NCBI RefSeq assembly: GCF_003311645.1
Contig: NZ_QEST01000188.1
Location: 1 to 55,421 of the forward strand
Direction of reading: 5' to 3'
DNA length: 55,421 bases
Source of the DNA: Streptomyces sp. PT12
Lineage (GTDB): Bacteria > Actinomycetota > Actinomycetes > Streptomycetales > Streptomycetaceae
Shown piece after piece: positions 46,501 to 55,421 of this stretch (positions are counted from its first letter, which is position 1; the number at the start of each line of letters is the position of its first letter). A program made the position numbers and the translations under genes. The notes below the pieces were generated by a model. It saw only the letters and a program-made list of their open reading frames with translations. It made no database searches and was not told the DNA's origin.

Positions 46501-47852
46501 GCGAGAACCTCCCCGCGACGCTGCACGGCGGGGCCGGGCTGGGCGGTGAGGGTGTCTCCGGAACCGGGCTCCACCTGGACGGAGTGGACGACTACGCGGT
46601 CCACCCGCTGCCCCCGGTTAATACCTTCAACAGCTTTTCCGTCTCGCTGTGGGCACGGCTCCCGGACGACAAGCCGGATGTCCCGATGGCCGCGGTCACC
46701 CAGGAATCCAGTGGCAACGCCGCGTTCGAGATCTATCACTCCACGGCTCTGGGCGGCTGGGTCTTCTCCCGCGCCAGGGCCGACGACGCCAGCGCCGGGA
46801 TCGTCCGCGCGACGCAGGAGGCGTGCCCGCCCGACGTGGGCACCTGCCCGGCCTCGGGCGTCGGGGAGTGGACGCATGTGGTGGCGGTCTACGACGACGT
46901 CGCTCGCACCATGACGCTCCACATCAACGGAGAGGCCGTCGACACCGTTTCCTATACCGATCGGTGGACCCCGCGTGGACCGCTGTATCTCGGCGGCGCG
47001 TTGCACGGAGCCGAGGTAGCCGGCCTCTTCCAGGGCGACCTGGACGAAGTCCGGGTGTACGACCGGGTCCTGGCCGGCGGCGAGGTGCAGGATCTCTTCC
47101 TGCGCAACCCGACTCTGGCCGGACGCTGGCGTCTGGACGGGGCGAGCGGCACGCCCGCTGTCACGCCCGAGGCCGCCGGAGTCGGCCCGGGCGCCACTCT
47201 GAACGGCGACGCCGGTTTCGCCCCGGGCATCATCGGTTTCAACAACGCGCTGTCCCTGGACGGCGTCGGCGACTGGGCCGCGACAGCCGAACCGCCGTTC
47301 AACTCCCGGGGCAGCTGGTCCGTGAGCGCCTGGGTTTCCGCACCTGGCCGCCCTCAACGCGACTCCGCCGTCCTGTCGTTGGCCGACAGCCACAACAGCG
47401 CCTTTGTCGTGCGCTACGTACCCGACCCGTCGAGCCCGGAGACCGCGGGCCGCTGGCAGCTGGACATCGCGCAGGCGGATGGTTCGACTGCCACCCACTT
47501 CGTGACCGAGCACACCAACTATCAGCTCTCGCTGGGCTGGAACCATCTGGCCGTGGTCTACGACTCGTTCGCCGACCAGATGCTCCTGTACGTGAACGGC
47601 GAGCTGCTGTCACTGGGCTGCGGCGATGACGACACGGACGGGTGCACGGATGTGGTGTCGTGGCGTTCCGAGGCGTGGCCGTTCGAGGCGGACGGCGGGC
47701 TGCAGATCGGCAGGGCCCGGGTCGACGGAGCCTGGGGCGAGTACTGGTCCGGCGCGATCGACGACGTCTGGGCTTTCCGTGGGGTGCTGAGCGAGGACGC
47801 CGTCCGCAGGCTCGCGTACTCCGCTCGTGACGAGGACATCAACACCCCCTGA
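43563..47852 (+). CDS. Secreted LamG (concanavalin-like) repeat protein upstream of the Rhs gene
   Basis: A 1429-residue exported protein. It has an N-terminal signal peptide (WRAGVALLGAVLLLPLLPGG, cleaved near GAVAA). The region of about residues 30-730 starts with a segment common ahead of actinobacterial cell-surface Rhs loci, then Trp/Tyr-rich beta sandwiches. Three LamG-like jellyroll domains follow at about 732-952, 962-1176 and 1183-1412, with conserved cores LHLDGVDD, FSVSLWARLPDDK, GEWTHVV and GDLDEVRVYD. It probably binds glycans or anchors the Rhs shell outside the cell. The GTG at 43563 was preferred because GGAGGGG precedes it at proper spacing; a GTG at 43554 is also in frame. 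It forms a likely pair with the Rhs gene 117 bp downstream. Confidence 0.85.
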   Translation: MARAGSRLGSWRAGVALLGAVLLLPLLPGGGQGAVAAENVSRAENAAADAGGAIGEDEALAEAARSGASVEVLGLTTETSQTFAEPDGTFTTVESLRPERVRDADGGWADVDPTLQVLPGGGLVPAAAALDVVVSEGGDQPMVSLSAVGGRDLTVDWPGELPAPEVSGNVAVYPEVLPGVDLRVRVEADNVSHVLVVKTPEAAADPALDELVLPVSGEGLEVRPNEEGGLEAVDEGAGGVVFSAPQPMMWDSSSAATAPEGAGARGATATADEDPADGPGDAARLAPVTAEVSSDGGSVVLSPDQELLRGEETAYPVYIDPQWEAPRATEWGMVSSYHPNSSFYKFSGSEGVGMCPFDYDPNCNYRDVKRLFYQIPTSRFAGKSIITAEFVIRNNHSFNCTPQQVELWRTRDVSAGTTWSKQEADGYWIDRQQTLNEAHGYGSDCPAGDMEFWAGRAVADAARNGWSSVTFGLQASVETGYQAWKRFDDSAYLRVNYNRPPSQPRIADLSMHPGGACVRIGDATWTNALPRVYAEARDPDGDDVAVQFRVGRHTGSSFDVLWTSARSTAAASGSSFSYQLPSTLPRGDLLGWGVRAWDGYAWGPWSYAGSATACYFRYDPTKPAGPAIDSDQYPESDPQNPQDPWLNGVGRYGTFTLDSASSDVVRYTYGINGNPDPRNVVATSGGAAREVSFMPTEVGVNWVTAQAFDAAGNVSSISTYRFRVRTGQPERAAFGLDEEPGAAETVGRGGAYEATLSGGAQPGGEGVTGTGLHLDGVDDHARTPGGVVDTTHSFSVAFWARLPEDKEDRSMVAVSQVGANRSSFELHHSSAYGGWVLYRQTNDELDGTQAVRAAQPACPAGDTACQDARLGEWTHVVGVTNVADGAMRLYVDGARVASAVYTTHWDAGASLLLGASAHRGTATNFFAGDLDQVRLYDYALDDADVAALHDGQPVATPERPAEAIWELDEPADAALVTGRGENLPATLHGGAGLGGEGVSGTGLHLDGVDDYAVHPLPPVNTFNSFSVSLWARLPDDKPDVPMAAVTQESSGNAAFEIYHSTALGGWVFSRARADDASAGIVRATQEACPPDVGTCPASGVGEWTHVVAVYDDVARTMTLHINGEAVDTVSYTDRWTPRGPLYLGGALHGAEVAGLFQGDLDEVRVYDRVLAGGEVQDLFLRNPTLAGRWRLDGASGTPAVTPEAAGVGPGATLNGDAGFAPGIIGFNNALSLDGVGDWAATAEPPFNSRGSWSVSAWVSAPGRPQRDSAVLSLADSHNSAFVVRYVPDPSSPETAGRWQLDIAQADGSTATHFVTEHTNYQLSLGWNHLAVVYDSFADQMLLYVNGELLSLGCGDDDTDGCTDVVSWRSEAWPFEADGGLQIGRARVDGAWGEYWSGAIDDVWAFRGVLSEDAVRRLAYSARDEDINTP

Positions 47853-47867
47853 ACCGGCGTGTCCACC

Positions 47868-47900
47868 CCGCGCTGTCGGTGGCCGATGCCGACAGCGCGG
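47868..47900. terminator. Hairpin between LamG and Rhs genes
   Basis: A perfect 12-bp stem (CCGCGCTGTCGG at 47868-47879, matched at 47889-47900) with a 9-nt loop, 16 bp after the LamG stop. It may terminate or attenuate read-through to the Rhs gene. Confidence 0.75.
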
Positions 47901-47969
47901 CCCGGCACTGAGCACCCCCGGACTTCGCATCACCACTGCCCTGCGTGAGGAAAGGCGGCCACGGGCACC

Positions 47970-50900
47970 ATGAGTACCAGCGTGTCGAGACGGAGAAGCG
48001 CCGGATCCCGACCTCGCGGGCGGCGCTTGCGATTCCCGCTCACCACTGCTCTGGCGACCGCACTGCTCGTCGGTCTGCTCCCCGCCACCGCGGTGGCCGC
48101 GACGAGCACGGAGGAGGGGACCGGGCGCCCCGAGACATCCGACCCGCAGGAAGCGGTTGAGGGCGGCGACGGCACGGTGCTGCCGCGTCCCGTCGGAGAG
48201 GCCGATCCGCTTCCCGAGCCGCGCGCCCACTGGCCGGCCCCTTCCGTCACCACACTGCCGGTCGGCGACAGATCCGACGCGCGGGAATCCTCCACACACG
48301 CCGACGACGGCGCTTTCGCCCCCGGCGCCCAGCCGGTCACGGCCGACCCGAACGCTCCGGTCAGCCTCTTCCCGGCCTCGACCACAGCCCGTTCAGGAGC
48401 TGCCGACGACACCCACGCCGTCGAACGCGCCAGTGTCGAGATAGCCGACCGCGAGAGCACCGGCCGCGCCGGCATCGACGGGCTGCTGTTCAGCGTCGCC
48501 GACCCCGATGCCCGTACAGGGGCGCGCGACGCCGGTCGCGAGGTCGGCATCGCGGTGAACTACTCCGCTTTCGCCCAGGCGTTCGGCGGCGGCTGGGCCG
48601 GACGGCTCAGCCTGGTCGCGCTGCCCGCCTGCGCGATGACCACCCCGGATCGTGAGGAGTGCCGCGAGCGGACCCCGGTCGACGCGGTCAACGACACGGA
48701 GGCCCGCACACTCACGGCCGGCTCCGTCGCACTCGGCGGCACCGGGACCGTGCTCGCCGCCGTGGCCGACGACAGCGGTGAGACCGGCGATTACACGGCC
48801 ACTGAACTGTCGTCCTCCGCCACTTGGTCGGTCGGCCTCAACTCCGGTGACTTCTCCTGGTCCTACGACGTTCCGGTGCCCGAAGTGCCCGGCGGTCTCA
48901 AGCCGTCCGTCGGCATCAGCTACTCCTCCGGCTCGATCGACGGGCGGACCTCCTCCACCAACAACCAGTCCTCCTGGCTGGGCGACGGCTTCGAATGGTG
49001 GCCCGGCGCCATCGAGCGCTCCTATCACGCCTGCTCCGACGAGGACGTGGAAAAGGACGGCGCCAAGGTCGGCGACCTGTGCTGGGCCTACGACAACGCC
49101 ACCCTCACCATGAGCGGTGGCCGGGCCGGCCAGCTCGTCCCCGACGGCGACAACCGGTGGCGCCTGCGGAACGACGACGGCACCCGCATCGAGCATCACA
49201 CCGACGCCGACCGCGCCAACGGCGACAACAACAACGAGTACTGGAAGGTCACCACTCCGGACGGCACCCAGTACTTCTTCGGCTACAACCGGCTGCCGGG
49301 CTGGACCTCCGGGGACACGGAGACCGAGTCAACCTGGTACGCCCCGGTCTACGGCAATGACTCCGGCGAACCCTGCCACGCGTCCTCCTTCGCCGAGTCC
49401 TGGTGCCAGCAGGCCTGGCGCTGGAACCTGGACTACGTCGTCGACCCGCACGGCAACGCGGTCACGTACTACTACGACCGCGAGTTCAACTCCTACGGCC
49501 GGTATCTGGAGGCCACGGACGACACGCGCTACGTGCGCGGCGGCCTGGTCGACGAAATCCGTTACGGGCTGCGCTCCGACGACCTGCACGACGCCGAGCC
49601 GCTGGCCAAGATCACCTTCGCCACCGCGCAGCGCTGCCTGCCCTCCGGTGACGTCACCTGCGACGCCGACACCATCGAGGACGACGCGACCTACTGGTAC
49701 GACACCCCGTGGGACCTGAACTGCGAGGCGGACACCGACTGCGACGAAGGACGCTTCTCCCCGACCTTCTGGACGCGCCACCGGCTGACCGGCATCACCA
49801 CCCACACCCTTGACTCCGCCGGTGCGTTCACGCCCAACGACACCTGGGAGATCGGCTACCGCTGGGGCACGGCGGACATCGACTACTCCCTCCTGCCGAC
49901 CTCCATCCAGCGCACCGGCCGGTCCGCCTCCCCGGCGATCACGCTGCCGCCCACCGAGTTCCTCTACGAGCAGGGGGCGAACCGCCTCGACCGGCTCGGC
50001 GACGGCACCGCTCCCTTCATCAAGCACCGTCTGTCGACCGTCACCGACGAGACCGGCGGTCAGATCGACGTCAACTACTCGGACGCGGCCTGTGACTGGG
50101 ACGCGCTGCCCACACCGCAGACGAACAGCACCCGCTGCTTCCCCCAGTACTGGACACCGTCCGGCGCCCCGGAACCCGAACAGGAGTGGTTCAACAAGTA
50201 CGTCGTCGACGACGTCACGGTCCGGGACCGCACCGGCGGCGCCCCCGAGTCGGTCACCAGGTACACCTACTACGGCGGCGGTGCCTGGCACTTCGACGAC
50301 GACGACGGCCTGACCGAGGAAGAGCACAAGACCTGGTCCCAGTGGCGCGGTTACGGCTTCGTCCGGGTCCAGGCCGGCGGTCCCGAAGGCATGACGACCC
50401 AGGCCGACCACTACTTCCTGCGCGGCATGCACGGCGACCGCGCCGGGCCCGACGGCGGTACGGAGGACGTCACGATCGACGACGGTGAGGGCGGCACCCT
50501 CACCGACCATGCCGCCCACGCCGGTTACGAGTACCGCACCCTCACCTACTCGCGCCCCAACGGCGTCGTGCTGGAGAAGAGCCTCCACACCCCGTGGCAT
50601 CACGAGACCGCGTCGCTGACCCGTGACTGGGGCACCATCACCGCCAATCTCAGCGGGACCGCCGTGCAGCGGGCGTTCACCTCCCTGGACGGCGGCGTCG
50701 GCCAGGAATGGCGGGAGACCCGCACCGACACCACCCTGGACACGATCGCCGCACGCCCCACGCGCGTCGCCGACCTCGGGGACGTCACGACGGCGGACGA
50801 CGACCGGTGCGCTACCACCGCCTACGTCGACAACACCGGCGCGAACATCCTGGGCCTGCCCTCCCGTCAGCGCTCGTGGACCGGCTCCTGCGCCAGCCCG

Positions 50901-53900
50901 CCCACGACGGCCGACCGGATCATGTCCGACACCCGCACCGCCTACGACGACGGTGCGTTCGGTGACGCGCCCGTCCGCGGTGACGCGACCACCAGCCAGA
51001 CCATCGAGGGCTTGGACAACGGCTCGCCGACCTACCGCACCACCACCGCGACCTTCGACACGTACGGCCGGCCGCTGACCACCACCGACCACGCCGGTCG
51101 CACGACCACGACCCGTTACACCCCGGCCACCGGCCGTCCGGTCACCACCTCGGTCACCACGCCACCGGCCGACCCCGCCCGCCCGGCCTCCGCCCAGGTC
51201 AGCACCACGGAGTTCGACGACATCCGTGGCATCCCCCTGCGCACCACCGACACCAACAACTTCATCACCACGCTTCGGCACGACGCACTCGGCCGCCTGA
51301 CCCACGTCTGGCAGCCGGACCACGCGGTCAACGGAAGGCCCACCTACCAGTTCGGCTACCGCATCGAAGAGGGCAAGATCGTCGCGGTCAGCACGACCAC
51401 CCCGTTCGGCACCGGGACCAAGACCGAGTACACGCTGTACGACGGCCTGCTCCGCCCGCGCCAGACACAAGCCATCGGCCCCGACGGCGGGCGTCTCCTG
51501 ACGGACACGATCTACAACGGGATGGGCCAGACCGCGCTCTCCTACGACGCCTACTACGCCGCTGACCCGCCCGAGGCCGATCTGTTCCGCCCGGACCAGC
51601 CGGCTGTGATCGACTCCCAGACCGCCTTCACTTACGACGGCCTGGGCCGGGTGCTCACCGAGCGCCACATCGAGGGCAACGGCGACGGGACCGAGGGCGA
51701 GTGGGCGCGCAGCACCTACACGTACGGCGGCGACCGGGTCCACGTCAATCCGATCGACGGCGCCACCGCCACCACGACCCTCACGGACGCCCGTGGGCAG
51801 ACCACCGAGCTGTGGCAGTACGAGGGCTCGTCGCCCGATGGTCCGCACGACGTCACCCGTTATGAGCACGACGCCCGCGGCCAGTTGATCCGTGCCGAGG
51901 ACCCGGCGGGCAACGTCTGGAGCTGGGATTACGACCTGCTCGGCCGGCAGATCAGCAGCACCGATCCCGACGCGGGCACCATCACCCGCACCTACAACGA
52001 CCGCGACGAGATCGCCACCCTCACCGACGCCCGCGGCGAGACCCTGCACCACAGCTACGACGACCTCGGCCGCAGGACGGCCACCCGCTCCGGCTCGGCC
52101 ACCGGCACGCTGCTCGCCTCCTGGACCTGGGACACGGTCCGTGAGGGGCAGCTCGGCCGCTCGACCCGTTACGGCCCGAACGGGGAGGAGTACGTCAACC
52201 GGATCAACCTCTACGACGGCCGATACCGACCCGTTTCCACCTCGGTGATCATCCCCTCGGTACCCGGCGAGGAAGGACTGGCGGGCACCTATACCAGCGG
52301 CACCCAGTACAACGTCGACAACACCGTCCAGTCCTACGGCTATCCGAGAGCGGGCAACCTCGCCGGCGAGGTCCTCACCCCGAACTACGACGCCATCCGG
52401 AGGACGACCGGCCTGACCGGCTCGGGGAACGTCAGCTACGTCGGTGACGTCACCTATACGCACATCGGCCAGCCGCTCCAGTTCACGTTCACCGGTGGCG
52501 GATCCAAGGCCACCTGGGTCACCAACTCCTATGAGGGCGGCACCCGGCGCGTCCACGACACCCGCGTCGACCGCGAGGACGTCCCCGGCGTCGACCTGTC
52601 CATCACCTATGCCTACGACGACGCGGGCAACGTCCTGTCCCTCGCCGACGCTTCGGCCGGGGACACCGACAACCAGTGCTTCGAGTACGACCACCTGCGC
52701 CGCATGACCGAGGCGTGGACCGAGGGCGACAGCACCTGTTCCTCATCCCCCGCGACCGACGTGGTCGGCGGCCCGGCGCCGTACTGGACGAGCTACGCCT
52801 TCGACGCGGTGGGCAACCGCACGCAGCAGGTCGAACACGCCCTGACCGCGGGCGGGACGGACACCACCACGTCCTACACCTACCCGGCCGCCGGCACCGA
52901 CCAGCCACACACACTGCGGTCCGCGACCACCGAGGGCCCCGGCGGCACGTCGCTGAGCACCTACGACTACGACGTCGCCGGCAACACCACCACCCGCCTC
53001 ATCGGCGGCGACGAACAGACCCTCACATGGGACGCCGAGGGCCACATCGCCTCCGTAGAGGGGCCCGAGGGCACTACCTCATTCCTCTACGACGCCGACG
53101 GCAGCCGACTGTTGCGCCGCACCGCCGGTGAGACCGTGCTCTCCCTCTTCGGCACCGAGATCGTGCTGGACAAGACGGACAACTCGGTTGAGGCCCGCCG
53201 CTTCTACGATCTCGGTGGCGGTCACTCGGCGGTCCGGGAGAACGACGGCACCGTCCATCTGCAGATAGCCGACCACCACGGCACGGCCTATCTGAGTGTC
53301 GACACCAGCACCCAGGCGCTGACCCAGCGGCGCAGCACCCCGTTCGGCGCGCCCCGTGGTGAACAGCCCACCGCATGGCCGGACGAACGGACCTTCGTCG
53401 GCGGCACCCAGGACCCCACCGGCCTGATCCACCTGGGTGCCCGCCTCTACGACGCCGACGCCGGCCGCTTCATCAGCGCCGACCCGATCCTGGACCTGAC
53501 CGACCCCCAGCAGATCAACGGCTACGCCTACGCCCACAACAACCCGGCCACGCTGAGCGACCCCAGCGGGCTCATGGAGCCGGAGTGCTGGAACGGCCCC
53601 AGCCACTGCACCTATGACGGCTCGGGTCGCATCACCAAGGTCGAGAAGAACGACGGCTACGCCGGCCCCTACGGTTCGGAGAGCGAAGCCCTGGCAGCGG
53701 CCAGTGAGCAGAACGCCACCTGCCAGCGCCACCAGTGCGGAGCGCCTCCCGTCACTGTCGCGTCGATCGTGCCGCCCGAACCCATCCTGATCCCCGTTGT
53801 CCAGGAGAGCACCGGCGGGGGATTCTGGGACTCCCCCCTGGGCAAAGGCCTCCGGTTCGTCGGCGAGCTGATCGGTGTCAACGACGCCATCGACTGCGTG

Positions 53901-54833
53901 TTCAACGGCGACATGCTCGCCTGCGGCGCGACGCTCGTCTCCCTGGCTACGGGTGGATCAGGCAGACTCGCCACCCTCGCGGCACGCTATGGAGACGACG
54001 CCTTCAGCCTCGTCAGACGCGGCGACGAGATCATGGCCTGCGTCGTCCCGCACTCCTTCCTGGCCGGCACCGACGTGCAGATGGCCGACGGCAGCCGCGA
54101 GGACATCGACGACCTCGAAGTCGGCGACGAGATCCTGGCCACCGACCCCGAGACCGGCGAGACCAAATCCCGACGTGTGGTGGCAACGATCATCACCGAG
54201 GAGGACAAGGAATACACCGAGGTCACCCTCACCACTCCGGAGGGCGAGACCAGCAGCATCATCGCCACCGCCCACCACCCCTTCTGGGACGAGGCCACCG
54301 GCACCTGGACCGACGCCGCCGACCTCACCCCCGGCGCCCAACTCCGCACCCCCGACGGCACCACAGCCACCGTCACCACCACCCACACCTACCAGGACAC
54401 CGCCCGCACCTACGACCTCACCGTCGAAGAACTCCACACGTATTATGTACACGCGGGCAACACTCCAGTCCTGGTTCACAATACGGATTGCGGTGACATT
54501 GATCTCTATCGTGTATCGCACAGGGATCGTGGCACGAGTGAACTAGACAACGGGCTTTCCCCTGAGAATCATCCGCTTGATCTGGACGAGGGGCTCGATG
54601 GGTCTGCATACTTCGGAAACAGGCAGCGAGTCGAAGACTACGCGTCTCAACATCGCGACACACACGGTCAAGGGTTCCGGGTGACTGTTCCGTCACAATG
54701 GTTGAGGGAAAACGGCATCGAGCCGATGGAAGATTTCTTGAACGAAGGGGCAGTTGAATATGCTATACCGGCCCCCTTGTTCACGCAGTTCAATTCGTTC
54801 CCGCGTACTCCGTGGAAACCTGGAGATCAATGA
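47970..54833 (+). CDS. Rhs/YD-repeat polymorphic toxin with Hint domain and unassigned C-terminal toxin
   Basis: A 2287-residue secreted protein. The signal peptide (residues 1-44) ends near ATAVAA. An SpvB/TcB-like N-terminal segment (SWSYDVPVPEVPGG, about 285-345) leads to many YD repeats across about 1000-1830. The Rhs core ends with RFISADPILDLTDPQQINGY and NPATLSDPSG (about 1833-1867). A Hint domain (about 2024-2170; FLAGTDVQMADGSREDI, ATAHHPFW, GNTPVLVHN) is followed by a C-terminal tip of about 115 residues (DLYRVSHRDRGTSELDNG, then EYAIPAPLFTQFNSFPRTPW). The tip matches no toxin family I can name; an ADP-ribosyltransferase-like fold is possible. DNA from about 54430 onward is visibly A/T-richer. 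At the canonical Hint Cys position there is Pro2027, with Cys2024 nearby. Confidence 0.87.
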   Translation: MSTSVSRRRSAGSRPRGRRLRFPLTTALATALLVGLLPATAVAATSTEEGTGRPETSDPQEAVEGGDGTVLPRPVGEADPLPEPRAHWPAPSVTTLPVGDRSDARESSTHADDGAFAPGAQPVTADPNAPVSLFPASTTARSGAADDTHAVERASVEIADRESTGRAGIDGLLFSVADPDARTGARDAGREVGIAVNYSAFAQAFGGGWAGRLSLVALPACAMTTPDREECRERTPVDAVNDTEARTLTAGSVALGGTGTVLAAVADDSGETGDYTATELSSSATWSVGLNSGDFSWSYDVPVPEVPGGLKPSVGISYSSGSIDGRTSSTNNQSSWLGDGFEWWPGAIERSYHACSDEDVEKDGAKVGDLCWAYDNATLTMSGGRAGQLVPDGDNRWRLRNDDGTRIEHHTDADRANGDNNNEYWKVTTPDGTQYFFGYNRLPGWTSGDTETESTWYAPVYGNDSGEPCHASSFAESWCQQAWRWNLDYVVDPHGNAVTYYYDREFNSYGRYLEATDDTRYVRGGLVDEIRYGLRSDDLHDAEPLAKITFATAQRCLPSGDVTCDADTIEDDATYWYDTPWDLNCEADTDCDEGRFSPTFWTRHRLTGITTHTLDSAGAFTPNDTWEIGYRWGTADIDYSLLPTSIQRTGRSASPAITLPPTEFLYEQGANRLDRLGDGTAPFIKHRLSTVTDETGGQIDVNYSDAACDWDALPTPQTNSTRCFPQYWTPSGAPEPEQEWFNKYVVDDVTVRDRTGGAPESVTRYTYYGGGAWHFDDDDGLTEEEHKTWSQWRGYGFVRVQAGGPEGMTTQADHYFLRGMHGDRAGPDGGTEDVTIDDGEGGTLTDHAAHAGYEYRTLTYSRPNGVVLEKSLHTPWHHETASLTRDWGTITANLSGTAVQRAFTSLDGGVGQEWRETRTDTTLDTIAARPTRVADLGDVTTADDDRCATTAYVDNTGANILGLPSRQRSWTGSCASPPTTADRIMSDTRTAYDDGAFGDAPVRGDATTSQTIEGLDNGSPTYRTTTATFDTYGRPLTTTDHAGRTTTTRYTPATGRPVTTSVTTPPADPARPASAQVSTTEFDDIRGIPLRTTDTNNFITTLRHDALGRLTHVWQPDHAVNGRPTYQFGYRIEEGKIVAVSTTTPFGTGTKTEYTLYDGLLRPRQTQAIGPDGGRLLTDTIYNGMGQTALSYDAYYAADPPEADLFRPDQPAVIDSQTAFTYDGLGRVLTERHIEGNGDGTEGEWARSTYTYGGDRVHVNPIDGATATTTLTDARGQTTELWQYEGSSPDGPHDVTRYEHDARGQLIRAEDPAGNVWSWDYDLLGRQISSTDPDAGTITRTYNDRDEIATLTDARGETLHHSYDDLGRRTATRSGSATGTLLASWTWDTVREGQLGRSTRYGPNGEEYVNRINLYDGRYRPVSTSVIIPSVPGEEGLAGTYTSGTQYNVDNTVQSYGYPRAGNLAGEVLTPNYDAIRRTTGLTGSGNVSYVGDVTYTHIGQPLQFTFTGGGSKATWVTNSYEGGTRRVHDTRVDREDVPGVDLSITYAYDDAGNVLSLADASAGDTDNQCFEYDHLRRMTEAWTEGDSTCSSSPATDVVGGPAPYWTSYAFDAVGNRTQQVEHALTAGGTDTTTSYTYPAAGTDQPHTLRSATTEGPGGTSLSTYDYDVAGNTTTRLIGGDEQTLTWDAEGHIASVEGPEGTTSFLYDADGSRLLRRTAGETVLSLFGTEIVLDKTDNSVEARRFYDLGGGHSAVRENDGTVHLQIADHHGTAYLSVDTSTQALTQRRSTPFGAPRGEQPTAWPDERTFVGGTQDPTGLIHLGARLYDADAGRFISADPILDLTDPQQINGYAYAHNNPATLSDPSGLMEPECWNGPSHCTYDGSGRITKVEKNDGYAGPYGSESEALAAASEQNATCQRHQCGAPPVTVASIVPPEPILIPVVQESTGGGFWDSPLGKGLRFVGELIGVNDAIDCVFNGDMLACGATLVSLATGGSGRLATLAARYGDDAFSLVRRGDEIMACVVPHSFLAGTDVQMADGSREDIDDLEVGDEILATDPETGETKSRRVVATIITEEDKEYTEVTLTTPEGETSSIIATAHHPFWDEATGTWTDAADLTPGAQLRTPDGTTATVTTTHTYQDTARTYDLTVEELHTYYVHAGNTPVLVHNTDCGDIDLYRVSHRDRGTSELDNGLSPENHPLDLDEGLDGSAYFGNRQRVEDYASQHRDTHGQGFRVTVPSQWLRENGIEPMEDFLNEGAVEYAIPAPLFTQFNSFPRTPWKPGDQ

Positions 54834-55366
54834 TGGGTATCTTGAGCGTATGCGACTATTCGCTCATTGAATGTCGAGTGACGAAACACCTGCACTACGG
54901 TCTGGTGGTCCATTCTGTCGTGGGTAGCATTCCCGGCTATGTCGACGAGTCTGCTATATCGGACGAGGATTTCACTCCGCGAGTTCACTGGCCACCCGAA
55001 GGGCGGCAGTTGACCTGTGTGGTGCTGGGGAAAGCTAGTGGTGGCAGGCTCCGCCTGAGTTCCCGTCCCCGCGATATTGAACTCATAAACTCCGTGGCTG
55101 ATGTGGCGATAGCGCTGACTGCGTGGCGGCTGGCGCGAGACGATGAAGGAGATGTGAACGGCCTGGCGGGATTCTGGCAGTCGCCTGACGCCGCAGCTGT
55201 GTTGCGGTGGGCGCTCCGCCGCCCGGCGGACTCGATAGATCATGCACGAGCCACGGAGGCTATCGCCTTGGCACCGGAGATAGTTAAGGACTCACTGCGA
55301 GAGACGGGTCACCTTCCTGCCCGCCGAAGAGGCGATGAACCCGGGATAGGTTACCCGGAGGGTTAA
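54830..55366 (+). CDS. Candidate immunity protein for the Rhs toxin tip
   Basis: A 178-residue protein whose ATG overlaps the Rhs stop (ATGA); a second ATG follows at once and has GGAGA at better spacing. An immediately downstream gene of a different base composition from the toxin body is the standard position of an immunity gene. Residues 1-85 look like a small beta-rich domain (HYGLVVHSVVGSIPGYVD; RQLTCVVLGKASGGRLRLSS). The rest is helical (ADVAIALTAWRLARDD). No family is recognised. Its DNA is A/T-richer than the chromosome, like the toxin tip, which supports acquisition of the two together. Confidence 0.7.
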   Translation: MMGILSVCDYSLIECRVTKHLHYGLVVHSVVGSIPGYVDESAISDEDFTPRVHWPPEGRQLTCVVLGKASGGRLRLSSRPRDIELINSVADVAIALTAWRLARDDEGDVNGLAGFWQSPDAAAVLRWALRRPADSIDHARATEAIALAPEIVKDSLRETGHLPARRRGDEPGIGYPEG

Positions 55367-55385
55367 CCTCGTGCTTTCACGAGGT
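55366..55385. terminator. Terminator hairpin after the immunity gene
   Basis: An 8-bp perfect stem, ACCTCGTG-CTTT-CACGAGGT, begins at the last base of the stop codon. The remaining 36 bp to the window edge contain nothing I can assign. Confidence 0.7.
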
Positions 55386-55421
55386 GGGCTGTCCAGAGGT
55401 TGATCACGAAGACAGAAAGTG

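Noticed and set aside
44466-52694. Minus-strand frames of 1026 and 1121 residues opposite the LamG and Rhs genes
   Set aside because: Same shadow effect. The plus strand has signal peptides, LamG cores and YD repeats, and the antisense products show no recognisable fold.

Overview
The window comes from a high-GC actinomycete, almost certainly a Streptomyces or close relative. G+C is high throughout, third codon positions are strongly G/C, GTG and TTG starts are common, and the content (ansamycin genes, type I PKS/NRPS, BRO antirepressor, Rhs toxin) fits that group. It reads as accessory chromosome. Two biosynthetic loci are interleaved with small redox and stress genes, and several genes are visibly decayed.

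Region 1 (1-8.96 kb) is the right end of an ansamycin-type cluster. It holds the last ACP of a modular PKS, a RifF/GdmF-type amide synthase that closes the macrolactam, an FAD aromatic hydroxylase, a P450, a 14-TM exporter, an HxlR regulator, and two AHBA-precursor genes (class II aminoDAHP synthase and a shikimate/aminoquinate dehydrogenase).

Region 2 (8.97-18.24 kb) is a set of small enzymes: alpha/beta hydrolase, beta-lactamase-fold hydrolase, mini-GNAT, pyruvate oxidase, luciferase-like monooxygenase and F420-type reductase, with a MarR regulator. It also has a decayed glutaminase and an S8 protease lacking its catalytic Asp. Region 5 (36.7-40.9 kb) is a second such set: pirin, AhpD-like protein, isochorismatase-family hydrolase, SnoaL-like protein, Fer4/CDGSH-like protein and a second mini-GNAT. 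Ten copies of one 14-bp palindrome (GTTGAC-N2-GTCAAC-like) lie in intergenic DNA next to the genes of both sets. They suggest a dispersed regulon of the MarR protein at 11.3-11.8 kb.

Region 3 (18.4-30.5 kb) has an MFS exporter followed by one 3601-residue protein: FAAL-ACP-KS-AT-ACP-luciferase-like monooxygenase-C-A-PCP-C, with no thioesterase. Region 4 (30.7-36.4 kb) holds a decayed quinone oxidoreductase, a secreted PL26/YetA-like lyase, and a second MFS exporter overlapping a KS gene that has lost its active-site Cys. This last pair is a degenerate counterpart of the region 3 pair.

Region 6 (41-55.4 kb) is mobile DNA. It contains a BRO antirepressor and small unknown genes, then the 3' part of tRNA-Pro(GGG) beside its terminator, which is an attachment-site scar. 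An Xis-like HTH gene, a secreted LamG protein, a 2287-residue Rhs/YD-repeat protein with a Hint domain and unassigned toxin tip, and a candidate immunity gene follow. The last two stretches are clearly more A/T-rich than the rest.
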